A stretch of DNA of 35,328 nucleotides from Flavobacteriales bacterium (GCA_002863125.1 PKEB01000018.1:1-35328); one strand, 5' to 3'. Shown: positions 8,001-16,014, counted from the stretch's first letter. Numbers and translations: made by a program. Notes: a model not told the origin generated them from the sequence alone.

Positions 8001-8862
8001 CAACTGTGAGTCGCCGGCGGTCACTTCGTGCGAGACGGTTACCATTGAAACGCCGATACCGGCTGCATTTAGCTCGGATACAACCAAAGCATGCGTTCCC
8101 GGCGTATTCCAATTCGAAAGCCTGGTAGATCCTGCGCTGATCTCGCAAACAGAATGGTTCTTCGGTGACGGCGAACTGAGCTACGAAGCCAACCCCGCTC
8201 ACGCGTACTTGAGCCCTGGTGGCTATGACATCACGTTCAATATCACGTCCCTGATTGGGTGCGAGTACACCAATTTCCAGCCGAACTACTTGCAGGTGTA
8301 CACTCCACCATACGTGGGCTTCACCGCATCCCCGCAACCGACGCGTGTCCCCGACACCGAGATTCAGTTTGAAGCGGTCAATAGTTCGAACGTGGTCGAC
8401 TGGTACTGGTTGTTTGACAGCATCAACGGGTTGGGCACGTCCGATATGCCGCACCCGGATTTCACCTTCCCCATGGACGTGGGAGGGGATTACCCAGTTA
8501 CCCTTGTGGTCACGGATGATAACGGCTGCAGTTCGCAAATCACTCGCATCATTGAGATTCAAGACATGTTTGTCTTGTACATCCCGACGGCCTTTACGCC
8601 GAACAACGACGGGGTCAACGATGCCTTCTTTGTTCAAGGGGCCGATCTCGATCCGAATCGCTTCGAAATGCGCATTGTCAACCGCTGGGGCAACCTTGTC
8701 TTTGAGACCAACGACATCAACGAAGTGTGGTACGGACCCGCCAACGAGGATTCGGAGCACTTTGCCCAAGACGGTCTTTACTACTACAGCGTGGTTGTGT
8801 ACAGCCTGAGCAATCCCGCGGAACGCAAAGAAATTACCGGTTCGGTCTTGGTGACGCGCTAA
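5020..8862 (+). CDS. Large secreted CUB/PKD/P-domain protein with gliding-motility C-terminal domain
   Basis: From ATG 5020 the product is 1280 residues and opens with a good signal peptide (RRLTAGILSLASMLVF...LEAQ). An in-frame ATG at 4948 adds 24 residues ahead of it and is less likely. Domains in order: CUB-like (about 30-165), PKD (NWGDG, about 190-260), proprotein-convertase P-like domain (about 335-480), Ig/PKD-like (about 500-555), second CUB-like (about 590-690), further Ig-like repeats, two PKD domains (FFGDGE, then WYWLFDS; about 1030-1170), and the terminal domain (IPTAFTPNNDGVNDAFF ... VNRWGNLVFET, about 1190-1280). That last domain is the usual tail of Bacteroidota T9SS type-B cargo. 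Likely a cell-surface or released adhesin or matrix protein; no catalytic motif is seen. It lies 116 nt after the membrane PKD gene. Confidence 0.88.
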   Translation: MATRFYTPKRSTTVRRLTAGILSLASMLVFTTTTLEAQEDIQISAGGEVVICDGFFYDDGILGAVDGGPYTDQDYTITICPETDGDAIQVVFLAFDLQTNANPNNNDVLYVFDGDDTSAEMVGAGTNNSLQGVSFTASTFNPTGCLTFVFNSNNGATAGAAGWVGTIACVTPCTYPESGYDMTDPEPFEPGQPSVGVCPGQEVSFDGSSSMGDGVDLEYWIWNWGDGTVDSTTNPLTSHSYEEPGEYLVSLVVADENNCTSVNLEIYQVLVSTIPIFNAEFSSPLCTESPGFLDGNPVQSITWTALPPLAVSEELPMPDATGAWFESELYIDFFDDGQTLDDCDDLLGINALMEHSFVGDLTIQVECPDGTQVLIMENNNSGADDCSGGNDLNGYYLGEPDDFDGTTPNPGVGYWYTFTEDGEYLLDGADNPDVTGNSIPAGEYGLCGDICDFVGCPLNGIWTFQVIDQWGADNGFLFEWGIDFNPEIVPGVTTFTPTIGADMDSSYWQVSSSTYGVESIDTEADYVDLMFDTPGEYEFVYTVTNNFSCTWDTTVVVEVIPGLGNSVTAGMDQIFCQDPVQLEGAFVDGEESSCSASEGSVNYCYGPNEYSVFTYCPDNPGDGTMMTIDFSSGGVQAFWDAVTIFDGDSDTAPLLANLDGDLTGQTFTATNPDGCITIVITSDGWGSCSDGTVEEMNYCVSCGGQVECGYNWTWDPPTYLDDPFSPNPTVTAFDGQPIEYTLLVEPVGMPYCGTEDVVSVIPGFEYSVDFEEPSCLLTDGYVAVDINEPPAEGPWTLTLSEGGTLVQSVESNGGLDVFDNLVSGTYELELSDTGGCVYYMDIVLSPPPPMDFDITPDPTICINGYAVLEVSSDMDPTGEWTYTWDNGLGTGDMQTVNPVEETDYEVFATDENGCLSEPQTVTVQVYDSLSVGLDAPELICGGAFAELEATGFSGGSGAGYTFNWTWENAATGSNDPYWVDYPAATGTYCVTLTDNCESPAVTSCETVTIETPIPAAFSSDTTKACVPGVFQFESLVDPALISQTEWFFGDGELSYEANPAHAYLSPGGYDITFNITSLIGCEYTNFQPNYLQVYTPPYVGFTASPQPTRVPDTEIQFEAVNSSNVVDWYWLFDSINGLGTSDMPHPDFTFPMDVGGDYPVTLVVTDDNGCSSQITRIIEIQDMFVLYIPTAFTPNNDGVNDAFFVQGADLDPNRFEMRIVNRWGNLVFETNDINEVWYGPANEDSEHFAQDGLYYYSVVVYSLSNPAERKEITGSVLVTR

Positions 8863-8880
8863 CCGCACCTACCGGACATG

Positions 8881-8912
8881 AAAAAGCCCAGGCCATCAGC
8901 CCGGGCTTTTTT
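8881..8912. terminator. Bidirectional intrinsic terminator
   Basis: AAAAAGCCC pairs with GGGCTTTTT (one A/C mismatch inside, then GG/CC) around a small loop, with A-runs and T-runs on both sides. It sits between the convergent ends of the secreted PKD gene (8862) and the M1 lipoprotein gene (8931) and can serve both. Confidence 0.88.
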
Positions 8913-8930
8913 GTTTTCATGTCTTCTAGA

Positions 8931-10811
8931 TTATTCGCTCCATGCGAGCAATTCATCCATGGTCCCCGTTGATACGCTGTGGTAGTTTGGACGGGCCTTG
9001 GTGTAAATGGCATCCGCCATCGCCTTCTGCTCCGTATCGACCATCGCTTTGTACAGGGGCGTCAGGAACTTGCGTCGGCCAATCTCCACGAGGAACGTTT
9101 CCAACCGTGCATACGATGGTTGGTATTGACTTCGGATGCTCTGCTCGAGCCACGCGAACAAAACTTCGTTGTTGCCGGTGGATGAAATGCCCCACGCTGC
9201 GTCGAGTTCCGCCAGGCGTTCGGGGGCAGTTGCGTCGTTCAAGTTGGAGAGGAATCGGTACCGCTCCTGGTACACCCACTCATTCCACGGCAGGTCGCTG
9301 GTCGCTGTCGTCCATGCTTCCCAGCCAGCCAATGCGGCGTCCACGCGCTCAATGCGAGCAGAGCTGACGGTCGGGCAGTTGTCAGGCAATCCAGGGCCGA
9401 AAATCCATGCATCCAAGTTTACAGCGGCCTGCAGCTCGTCTGAAATGAGCAGTACCGACTTGAGGTAGTCGATGAAGCGGTCGGTATCCATGACCGAAAA
9501 TGCGTGCGTGGCAAAGTAGGTCTTCAGGAAACTGTCGAACGTCTCGCGTCCGACAACCTCTTCGATGCGGCGCAAGAAAAAGTAGCCCTTGTCGTAGGCA
9601 ATGGCGGTCAATCCGTCGTCGGGATCGCGGTTTTGCAGGTGCAACTTCAAGTGGGTGTCATCGGGATTCAAGTCCATGATGGCGTCAACTTCATCGACCA
9701 ACCCTTGGTAGCTCAAGGTGGCCAGCATCTCGGAAACGTCACGGCCGTAGACCGATTCCATGATGCGCTGCTCAAAGTAAACCGTGAAGCCCTCGTTCAG
9801 CCAGAAGTCGTCCCACGTCGCGTTGGTGACGAGGTTGCCGCTCCAGCTGTGCGCCAATTCGTGGGCCACCAAGGAAACCAAGCTGCGGTCGCCGGCGATG
9901 ATGGTTGGTGTGGCGAACGTCAACCGCGGGTTTTCCATTCCGCCAAACGGAAAGGCCGGGGGCAGCACCAGCAGGTCGTAACGCTCCCACGCGTACTTGC
10001 CGTAGAGGTTTTCAGCTGCCACGAGCAAATCCTCCATTTCGGCAAATTCATACGCGGCAGCTTCAATGAGTTCCGGCACGGCATACACGCCCGTGTGTTC
10101 ACCAACGCTTCGGAACTCCACATTCCCAACGGCCAGTGCTAACAGGTAAGATGGGATCTTCTGGTCCATGCGGAAATCATAATGACCGTCAGCTGATTGC
10201 GCGGTGGGGTTGGTCGCGCTCATCAGCGCCATGGTGCCTTGGGGTACGTCTACGTGCGCCTCGTATGTGAAGCGAATGCCGGGGGAGTCTTGGCACGGAA
10301 TCCATGTACGCGCCAAGATGGCTTGGCTCTGTGTGAAGAGGAAGGGGTTGTCGCCTTCGACCCAAAGCAGTGCGCCGGCCTCCGGCGAACTCTGGTAGTC
10401 GATGCTGACCTGTCGGCTGTCACCGCTCACTGGAAAACTGAGGGGTTGCCCGATGAAGCGTTGGGCCGGACCCAGTTCAAAATCCACGGCCTCGCCGTCC
10501 ACGCGCACCGCTTGGATGGTCAAATCGGTGCAATCGAAGATGATGCGCTCGGCGTCTGCGGCTGCCTCGATATCGTACGTCGCAGTTGCCGTGATGACGC
10601 GGGTGTAAAAATCGACGGCGGCGTTCCAGTTCAAGTGGGTGACAACCGCCTCATCGGGTCGGCTGTAGCTGTGGTGGTCGGTGGCTCGTTTCATGTCAAG
10701 AATGGCTTGGGTTTTGGCCGAGTCGGCCGGGGCTTCGTTGCCGCAGCTGGCCAGAACGGCTGCCAGGGTGAAGACGCCTCCAACAAGGAAGGATAGGCGC
10801 ATGGTATTCAT
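8931..10811 (-). CDS. M1 family metallopeptidase, LTA4H-like, lipoprotein
   Basis: A 626-residue zinc aminopeptidase. The N-terminus has a lipoprotein signal with lipobox LASC and acceptor C23, so it is probably tethered to a membrane outside the cytoplasm. QSQAILARTWIPCQDSP (about 161-177) matches the substrate-binding region of leukotriene A4 hydrolase/aminopeptidase B relatives. GGMEN (290-294) binds the peptide N-terminus. HELAH (317-321) with E340 in NEGFT gives the zinc site and catalytic Glu318. A helical C-terminal domain follows, as in LTA4H. It probably trims peptides in the periplasm or at the outer membrane. Its start overlaps the bioY stop by 4 nt; it is the last gene of a long minus-strand run ending at the 8881-8912 terminator. 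Confidence 0.94.
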   Translation of the reverse strand: MNTMRLSFLVGGVFTLAAVLASCGNEAPADSAKTQAILDMKRATDHHSYSRPDEAVVTHLNWNAAVDFYTRVITATATYDIEAAADAERIIFDCTDLTIQAVRVDGEAVDFELGPAQRFIGQPLSFPVSGDSRQVSIDYQSSPEAGALLWVEGDNPFLFTQSQAILARTWIPCQDSPGIRFTYEAHVDVPQGTMALMSATNPTAQSADGHYDFRMDQKIPSYLLALAVGNVEFRSVGEHTGVYAVPELIEAAAYEFAEMEDLLVAAENLYGKYAWERYDLLVLPPAFPFGGMENPRLTFATPTIIAGDRSLVSLVAHELAHSWSGNLVTNATWDDFWLNEGFTVYFEQRIMESVYGRDVSEMLATLSYQGLVDEVDAIMDLNPDDTHLKLHLQNRDPDDGLTAIAYDKGYFFLRRIEEVVGRETFDSFLKTYFATHAFSVMDTDRFIDYLKSVLLISDELQAAVNLDAWIFGPGLPDNCPTVSSARIERVDAALAGWEAWTTATSDLPWNEWVYQERYRFLSNLNDATAPERLAELDAAWGISSTGNNEVLFAWLEQSIRSQYQPSYARLETFLVEIGRRKFLTPLYKAMVDTEQKAMADAIYTKARPNYHSVSTGTMDELLAWSE

Positions 10812-11389
10812 GGGGTTTCTACGTTTCGGGATTTGAGGGCGGCAGCGACCAAGCGCTGAATCAGCACGAGTGCCAATCCGCCAAAAGCGGTTTTGATAAA
10901 TAGCCCCGGAAGCAAACGCTCCACCGAGGCCAGCATGGACTCTTCAACGGGGATGATGGCTCGGTACCAGAAGAGGCCGAGACCGAGTATGATGAATTGG
11001 CCCGCAAAAAGGAGCAAGGCGCCGATCAAAACGGATTTCGTGTTTTGGAATTGCTCCATGGCGTACCCGGCGAGCAAGCCCGCGATGGGAAAGGCGAGCA
11101 AGAAGCCCCCTGAGCTGCCTGTGAATCGATCCCATCCATAGGTCCCGTAAGAAAATACGGGAGCCCCTAAACCGCCGATGATCAGGTAGGCCACAACGGC
11201 CGCGACACCAACGCGCCAGCCGAGTAGAATGGGCAGAAAGACCACGAGCAAGGATTGCAGCGTGATGGGAATGCCGTCTTCCGTGGTGAACGGGGTGATG
11301 GGCGACAGGGTGACCAGCAGGCCCACGGCCAACAAGAACACCAGCCATTTGACCCAAGCGGCTTGGTCGTGGATGAGCGTTGCGAGCAT
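10808..11389 (-). CDS. bioY: BioY-type biotin transporter (ECF transporter S component)
   Basis: A 193-residue integral membrane protein with about six hydrophobic segments. It shows the BioY pattern: TPFTTEDGIPITLQSLLVVF after the first helix, IGGLGAPVFS, and the glycine-rich TGSSGGFLLAFPIAGLLAG. BioY binds biotin with high affinity and brings it in, alone or with the shared EcfA/EcfT energising module, which is not in this window. It sits between two M1 peptidase genes, overlapping the downstream one by 4 nt and starting 9 nt after the upstream one. No biotin-binding regulator or riboswitch is visible. The tie to the peptidases may be only co-transcription. Confidence 0.93.
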   Translation of the reverse strand: MLATLIHDQAAWVKWLVFLLAVGLLVTLSPITPFTTEDGIPITLQSLLVVFLPILLGWRVGVAAVVAYLIIGGLGAPVFSYGTYGWDRFTGSSGGFLLAFPIAGLLAGYAMEQFQNTKSVLIGALLLFAGQFIILGLGLFWYRAIIPVEESMLASVERLLPGLFIKTAFGGLALVLIQRLVAAALKSRNVETP

Positions 11390-11398
11390 GCGCGAGGA

Positions 11399-13216
11399 TT
11401 AGCGATTGCGCTCGTACAAGCGGTTGATTTCAGGGTCGAATTCCACGCGGTTGTTGGACCGGTCCACATCGGCCATTTGGCGCGCAGCATCCAGCTCGAC
11501 GGAGGCGATGCCGCTTCCGGTGGGCACGTCGAATGAATACGTGGGGTGTGTCCACGGCCAATCCGGCAACAACGCTTCGCCGTCCGCCAAGGGGCGGTGG
11601 CCGCGCATCATCACCAACGGAGCCACATACGTCGTCGCGCTGCCGTCGGTATACGTCACCGTAATGTTTTGCGGCATGGGCATGGCGCCAATGCGCGAGC
11701 ATTCGATGGTCGTCGTCTCTGCGCCCTCGGCCACACGGTCGATGGCGTAATCGATTTGGTGCGTCGTGTGGATGAAGTACTGGAAGTACCAATCCAAATC
11801 AAACCCGCACACCTTTTCCATGCTGCGCTTGAAATCGTTCGGCCCGGGGTGCTTGAATTTCCAATCGCGGTAATACGCCTTCAGCCCTTCATCGCGGAGT
11901 TCAGGTCCCATTACGGCGGCCAATTGCGCCAGCAGCGTTTCGCCTTTGGAATACGCTCCCACGCCGTAGGCACGGTTGGTTTGGTAGTGGTCGGCGTGGG
12001 TAATCAACGGCTCTTCGTTGCCGCTGAGTGCTTGGTTGATGTAACTCGAAAACGAACCTTGATGCGGTGGCTCGTCGCTGCCCGGACCTACGAAGAGGTG
12101 GCGCATGCACAATTCGGTAGCGTAGCTGGTCATGCCTTCGTCCATGTACTCGTACAGGCTCTCGTTGGTGGCCAGCACCGCTTGGAACCACGAGTGGGCC
12201 ATTTCGTGGACGGTCACCCCAACGAGGCTGCGGAGGCTGCGTTGCCCGGTGATTAGCGTGGCCATCGGGTACTCCATGCCGCCGTCGCCGCCTTGGATGA
12301 CCGAGTATTGCGGGTAGGGGTAGGGACCAATGAGGTCGCTGAGAAAGGCCATGGCCTTGGCCGTGTATTCCGGTAGGGCGGCCCAGTTCTCATCGTACTC
12401 GGCGTTGGGCTGGTTGTAGAAGTTCAACGTCACATCGCCGGCCATAGCGGTGGTGTGGACGTAATCGGGATCGGCTGCCCAGGCGAAATCAATCACGTCC
12501 TCCGCTGTGAACCGCCAGGTGCCAGTGGCTCGCGCATCTTCAAGGCTTCCGGTGAGTTCGCCGGTACCGCCGACTTCATATCCGGCAGGGAGCTGGATGG
12601 TCACGTCATAGTCCCCCCAGATGCCGTGGTATTCCCTGCCGATGTACGGCTCGGTGTGCCAACCGTCGTGGTCGTATTCGCAGAGCTTCGGGTACCATTG
12701 GGTCATGGAGTATTCGACGCCTTCCTTGTTCATCCAACCGCTCCGGCGAATTTGGCGCGGCACCTGTGCCGTCCATTCCATTTCGAACGTGGCTTTTTTG
12801 CCGGCGTTGATGGCGCTGTTGAGGGTGACATCGAGCAAGGTGCCATCGTGCTCAAAGGCCACCTGCTTCCCGTTGACACGGAGCGAAGCCACTTCAATCC
12901 ATCCCCATTCATCTTCAGGCAGTTCAAAAATGCGCGAACCCACCCGGCGGTCCGGATCACTGATGGTGCGCGAACGCACGTCCATCATGCTACCGGGCTG
13001 AAACGCGTTGAAAAACAGGTGGAAGTACGCTTTGTCAAGCGATTCCGGGCTGTTGTTGCGGAGCACCACTTTCATGGAGCCACTGTATTGGTGGGCAGCA
13101 GTGTCCACGGTGATGTCCATCGTGTAATCCACAGCTTGCTGCCATCCCGGGTATTGGGCAGCGCCAGTTGCGCAGGTGAAAATCAATAACGAAAGAGTCA
13201 GGAGAATTCGGTTCAT
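11399..13216 (-). CDS. M1 family metallopeptidase, exported
   Basis: A 605-residue exported zinc peptidase, clearly different from the lipoprotein M1 enzyme downstream. The signal peptide (NRILLTLSLLIFTCATGAAQ) likely ends at A20. The zinc motif is HEMAH (337-341) with the third ligand E360 (DEGMT) and catalytic E338. GGMEYP (312-317) takes the place of GxMEN, as in the Bacteroidota group of M1-like proteins. The ends QTNRAYGVGAYSKG and FDLDWYFQYF fit that group. Probable role is peptide breakdown in the periplasm or outside. It starts 42 nt after the GT22 stop, where TATTTTCG (one mismatch to TAnnTTTG) could be a weak internal promoter. Confidence 0.93.
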   Translation of the reverse strand: MNRILLTLSLLIFTCATGAAQYPGWQQAVDYTMDITVDTAAHQYSGSMKVVLRNNSPESLDKAYFHLFFNAFQPGSMMDVRSRTISDPDRRVGSRIFELPEDEWGWIEVASLRVNGKQVAFEHDGTLLDVTLNSAINAGKKATFEMEWTAQVPRQIRRSGWMNKEGVEYSMTQWYPKLCEYDHDGWHTEPYIGREYHGIWGDYDVTIQLPAGYEVGGTGELTGSLEDARATGTWRFTAEDVIDFAWAADPDYVHTTAMAGDVTLNFYNQPNAEYDENWAALPEYTAKAMAFLSDLIGPYPYPQYSVIQGGDGGMEYPMATLITGQRSLRSLVGVTVHEMAHSWFQAVLATNESLYEYMDEGMTSYATELCMRHLFVGPGSDEPPHQGSFSSYINQALSGNEEPLITHADHYQTNRAYGVGAYSKGETLLAQLAAVMGPELRDEGLKAYYRDWKFKHPGPNDFKRSMEKVCGFDLDWYFQYFIHTTHQIDYAIDRVAEGAETTTIECSRIGAMPMPQNITVTYTDGSATTYVAPLVMMRGHRPLADGEALLPDWPWTHPTYSFDVPTGSGIASVELDAARQMADVDRSNNRVEFDPEINRLYERNR

Positions 13217-13258
13217 GGTTTCAAGTCGCTTTCCGCGAAAATACGGAACCCTCAGCGT

Positions 13259-14812
13259 TCACTGTGTTCCGCACTCGACGGCCGGGTCGATGCGGTAAAT
13301 CAGCATGCGTTCGACGCGGTTGTGGGGGTTGAGGTCAGCGAGCAAGCGGTCCCATCGGCTGGGTGGAACTTGTTGCACGTATTCCATCGAAGGGTAGATG
13401 GGTTTGTACCGCTGCACGGCCTCCCCGAGCAAGCGATCACCGGAGAAAACGATGTAATTCGGAAAGGTGTAGCGCGGGCTGTTGCACATGACCTGCCGGT
13501 GGTTGGCTGCATCGGTACTGAGGTCGCTCGTCCAGTATTTCTTCCACGAACCGCTGTAAAACTGCGGAGGCATCGCACCGCCATCGGCATGTACGATGAG
13601 GAAATTTTCGAGGTCACCGCGATCATACAGCGCAGTCATCGCGTCCACTCGGGACTTTTTGGGCTGAATGAAGCACAACCCAATGCCGGTTCCGACGCTC
13701 AATAGCAAACCAACCGCAACGAGGCCGCGATGCAACTGTGCGCGGCGTTGCCAGAACCCCGAGCCCTCGACAAAGGCATGCCAACCGATGCTTCCAGCGG
13801 CGACAATGAACGGCACGGCAGGCAGGATGAAGCGCTCTTGCTTGTTGGGGAAGGCGCTGTGGAAGAGGAAGAAGGCCAAGGGGGGAATGACGAGGATTGC
13901 GAGGCGCTTGACTTCCCGTGCCGTTCCATATACCCAGACCAGCGAAAAGGGTGGGACCAGCAGCCCCAAAACCACCCAGAAGTACTGGTGCCAGAAACCT
14001 TGGGGATAAGCGCCTGCGTGGGTCGAGTTGTATTCGATGTAGGCGCGCAGCTGCGCGAACGGCTCGCCCCAGATGAAGACATCTTGGAGTTGTCCCAGCG
14101 CGAAGGTCAGCAGCGCTGCACAGCCCATGATGGCGCTGTTGAGGACGGCCTGTTGCCATTTGCGTTCATGCACCAGCAAAGCGATGACCCAGCCCAATCC
14201 GAACACACCGCATTGGTAGCGCAAGGCAGTCGCGATTCCGATTCCGATTCCGGCCAGTGCCCAAGTCTTCCACGTTCTTCGCTCCGTCCGCACCACCACC
14301 CATGCAGCCCACAACAGCGACGGTATGCAGACCACCTCAACCAGCTGCCGAACGCCGAGCAAGGGAAAGAGCCCAAAGGCAGCCAAGGCCCACCCGGTCC
14401 AGCGGGCTGGACGTTCACCTCCGAGTTTCTGTGCAATGCGGAAACCCAGTGCCACGATCAGCAGGCTGAACAGGCCATGAAGCATCCGCAGGAGAAGCAT
14501 TTGGCCGGCCGGGTCCACAAAGCCCAAAGCATTGCAGACCCTGAAGTACCCGCTTACGATGCCGGCGTAGGCGAGGTTGGCTTGGTGTGGAGTCGGGTTT
14601 TCGATGCCGTTGGCACGCTGCGACCAAGGCATCCAGTTGTTGTAATCTTCACCCACCGCCCAGGAGGCGCCCGTTTCCACGACGAGGAAATGGTCGTCGT
14701 GCATGAGGTAGCCCGGCGAGTTGAACGCAGCGAGGAGGCGCAGGGTCAACCCGACGAACAGGATGAGGCGCATTGGTCGCCGTCTGAGGATATCCGCACG
14801 GGTTGTCCCCAT
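13259..14812 (-). CDS. GT22-like (ALG9/PIG-B type) polyprenol-dependent mannosyltransferase
   Basis: A 517-residue multi-pass membrane protein with about ten hydrophobic segments. An acidic pair in HDDHF (D39, D40) lies in the first outer loop, as in GT-C enzymes. WGEPFAQLRAYIEYN (about 248-262) and NKQERF (323-328) match the GT22 hallmarks (WG.PF....YI..N and HKEERF). The family adds mannose from a lipid-phosphate donor on the outer side of the membrane, in eukaryotes to N-glycan or GPI precursors. Here the acceptor is unknown. A soluble C-terminal domain of about 120 residues follows the last helix. The start at 14812 lies 3 nt after the ribH stop; MRLILFVGL at 14773 is an alternative. Confidence 0.85.
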   Translation of the reverse strand: MGTTRADILRRRPMRLILFVGLTLRLLAAFNSPGYLMHDDHFLVVETGASWAVGEDYNNWMPWSQRANGIENPTPHQANLAYAGIVSGYFRVCNALGFVDPAGQMLLLRMLHGLFSLLIVALGFRIAQKLGGERPARWTGWALAAFGLFPLLGVRQLVEVVCIPSLLWAAWVVVRTERRTWKTWALAGIGIGIATALRYQCGVFGLGWVIALLVHERKWQQAVLNSAIMGCAALLTFALGQLQDVFIWGEPFAQLRAYIEYNSTHAGAYPQGFWHQYFWVVLGLLVPPFSLVWVYGTAREVKRLAILVIPPLAFFLFHSAFPNKQERFILPAVPFIVAAGSIGWHAFVEGSGFWQRRAQLHRGLVAVGLLLSVGTGIGLCFIQPKKSRVDAMTALYDRGDLENFLIVHADGGAMPPQFYSGSWKKYWTSDLSTDAANHRQVMCNSPRYTFPNYIVFSGDRLLGEAVQRYKPIYPSMEYVQQVPPSRWDRLLADLNPHNRVERMLIYRIDPAVECGTQ

Positions 14813-14815
14813 GGG

Positions 14816-15316
14816 TTAGCCGCCGTAGAGGTTGGATTTAAGTTCAAGCATCTGCAAGCAGGCAACGGCTGCTTCTACGCCTTTATTGCCGTGCTCACCG
14901 CCCGATCGTGCGCGGGACTGCTCAATGGTGTCGTCGGTGAGTACGCAAAAAATGGTCGGGTTCCCGGTGTCGAGGCCCACCCGAAGGATGCCTTCGCTCG
15001 CCGCGTTGCAGACGTAGTCGAAATGGGCTGTTTCGCCGCGGATGACGGAGCCAATGGCGATCACCGCGTCGCAGGGTTGGTCGGCTTCCATGAGCCACTG
15101 GGCGCCGAGGGGGAGCTCAAAAGCTCCGGGCACTTCGTGGACGAGCGTGTTGTCGGCCGTGACGCCTGCAGCGCGCAGCACCTCAAGGGCTCCGTCGCGC
15201 AGGGCATGGGTGATCTCGGCGTTCCACGCGGAAACAACAATGCCCACTCGATAGCGGGCACCGTTGGGCAGCTGAGCTGCGTCGTACAAATTTAAATTCT
15301 TACCGGCAGTAGCCAT
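14816..15316 (-). CDS. ribH: 6,7-dimethyl-8-ribityllumazine synthase
   Basis: RibH condenses 5-amino-6-ribitylamino-uracil with dihydroxybutanone phosphate, the next-to-last step of riboflavin synthesis. The 166-residue protein has VSAWN near the N-terminus, PGAFELP (substrate-binding loop), GSVIRGETAHFDYV with the catalytic His, and RSGGEHGNKG, which matches the phosphate-binding RAGGKAGNKG segment. Length is normal. It begins 5 nt after the TPR gene stop and ends 3 nt before the glycosyltransferase start, so it is inside the operon. No FMN riboswitch is visible. No other riboflavin gene is clustered here, although a RibD/DHFR-fold reductase lies at 22970. Confidence 0.96.
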   Translation of the reverse strand: MATAGKNLNLYDAAQLPNGARYRVGIVVSAWNAEITHALRDGALEVLRAAGVTADNTLVHEVPGAFELPLGAQWLMEADQPCDAVIAIGSVIRGETAHFDYVCNAASEGILRVGLDTGNPTIFCVLTDDTIEQSRARSGGEHGNKGVEAAVACLQMLELKSNLYGG

Positions 15317-15321
15317 GGGCG

Positions 15322-16014
15322 TTACCCTTCGGCCAATGAGGCTGCAAGCGCTTCAGAGGCGTTGTTCTGTTGGCTGGTGGGGTAGTCTTCCACGATGCGG
15401 TCGAGGTGCTTTTTGGCTTGGGCGTTGTTGCCCAACTCGATTTCAACGAGTGCACCCTTGTACAAGAACATGGGGGCCAACACGTCCTCAGCCATGCTGG
15501 AAATCGCCAGAGAGATGGCGTTGTTAAATGCTGCTTGTGCTGACTCGTAGTCCGCCAATTCGACGTAGCAGTCGCCGATGTTACCTGCCGCGAGGACCTG
15601 CACCACGTCGTCGCCGACGTTTACTTCTTCGAATGCGGCGATAGCGCCTTCGAAATCACCGGCGTCGCGGTAGTAAATGCCCATGCGGTACGCGGCACGT
15701 TGGCCTGCTGCAGTGCCTTCGTGGTCGGCCATGACTTCTTGGAGGCCCGCTGCGTAGCCGTCACCGAGGGCGGCGAGGCTCATGGAATCCATCTCGAAGT
15801 AGTTCTCCGCGCGCCACGCATCTGTTTCGGCAGCAGCTTCTGCGGGACCAACAACAAACGATTGGTAACCGATGACGGCCAAAATCAACACCGCCAATCC
15901 ACCGACGCCGTACGTCAAGGTGCTGCGGTTCTCATCTACGAAACGCTCGGTTTTCGTGTACACTTCCCCTACGTCGAGCAGGGTATCGTCTTCGGGCTTG
16001 GTCTTCTTCGCCAT
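15322..16014 (-). CDS. TPR-containing membrane-anchored protein (YfgM-like)
   Basis: A 230-residue protein if started at MAKKTK (16014). An upstream in-frame ATG at 16047 would add 11 residues. A charged cytoplasmic head of about 38 residues precedes one transmembrane helix (about 39-58; GVGGLAVLILAVIGYQSFVV). The rest contains tetratricopeptide-like repeats (AAYRMGIYYRDAGDFEGAIAAFEEV; AGNIGDCYVELADYESAQAAFNNAI; FLYKGALVEIELGNNAQAKKHLDRI). The build resembles YfgM/ancillary SecYEG-associated proteins, which help handle exported proteins. That role is inferred from architecture only. It is the first gene of the minus-strand run, with a TATTTTTG promoter box between it and recF. Confidence 0.83.
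   Translation of the reverse strand: MAKKTKPEDDTLLDVGEVYTKTERFVDENRSTLTYGVGGLAVLILAVIGYQSFVVGPAEAAAETDAWRAENYFEMDSMSLAALGDGYAAGLQEVMADHEGTAAGQRAAYRMGIYYRDAGDFEGAIAAFEEVNVGDDVVQVLAAGNIGDCYVELADYESAQAAFNNAISLAISSMAEDVLAPMFLYKGALVEIELGNNAQAKKHLDRIVEDYPTSQQNNASEALAASLAEG

Noticed and set aside
7831-8868. 345-aa frame antisense to the secreted PKD gene
   Set aside because: The plus strand has clear PKD and gliding-type domains here; the antisense frame has none.
13730-15295. 521-aa frame antisense to the GT22-like gene and ribH
   Set aside because: Covers parts of two well-supported genes, without domain signal.
14816-15316. FMN riboswitch linked to ribH
   Set aside because: ribH lies inside an operon with a 5-nt gap upstream; there is no room for a riboswitch.
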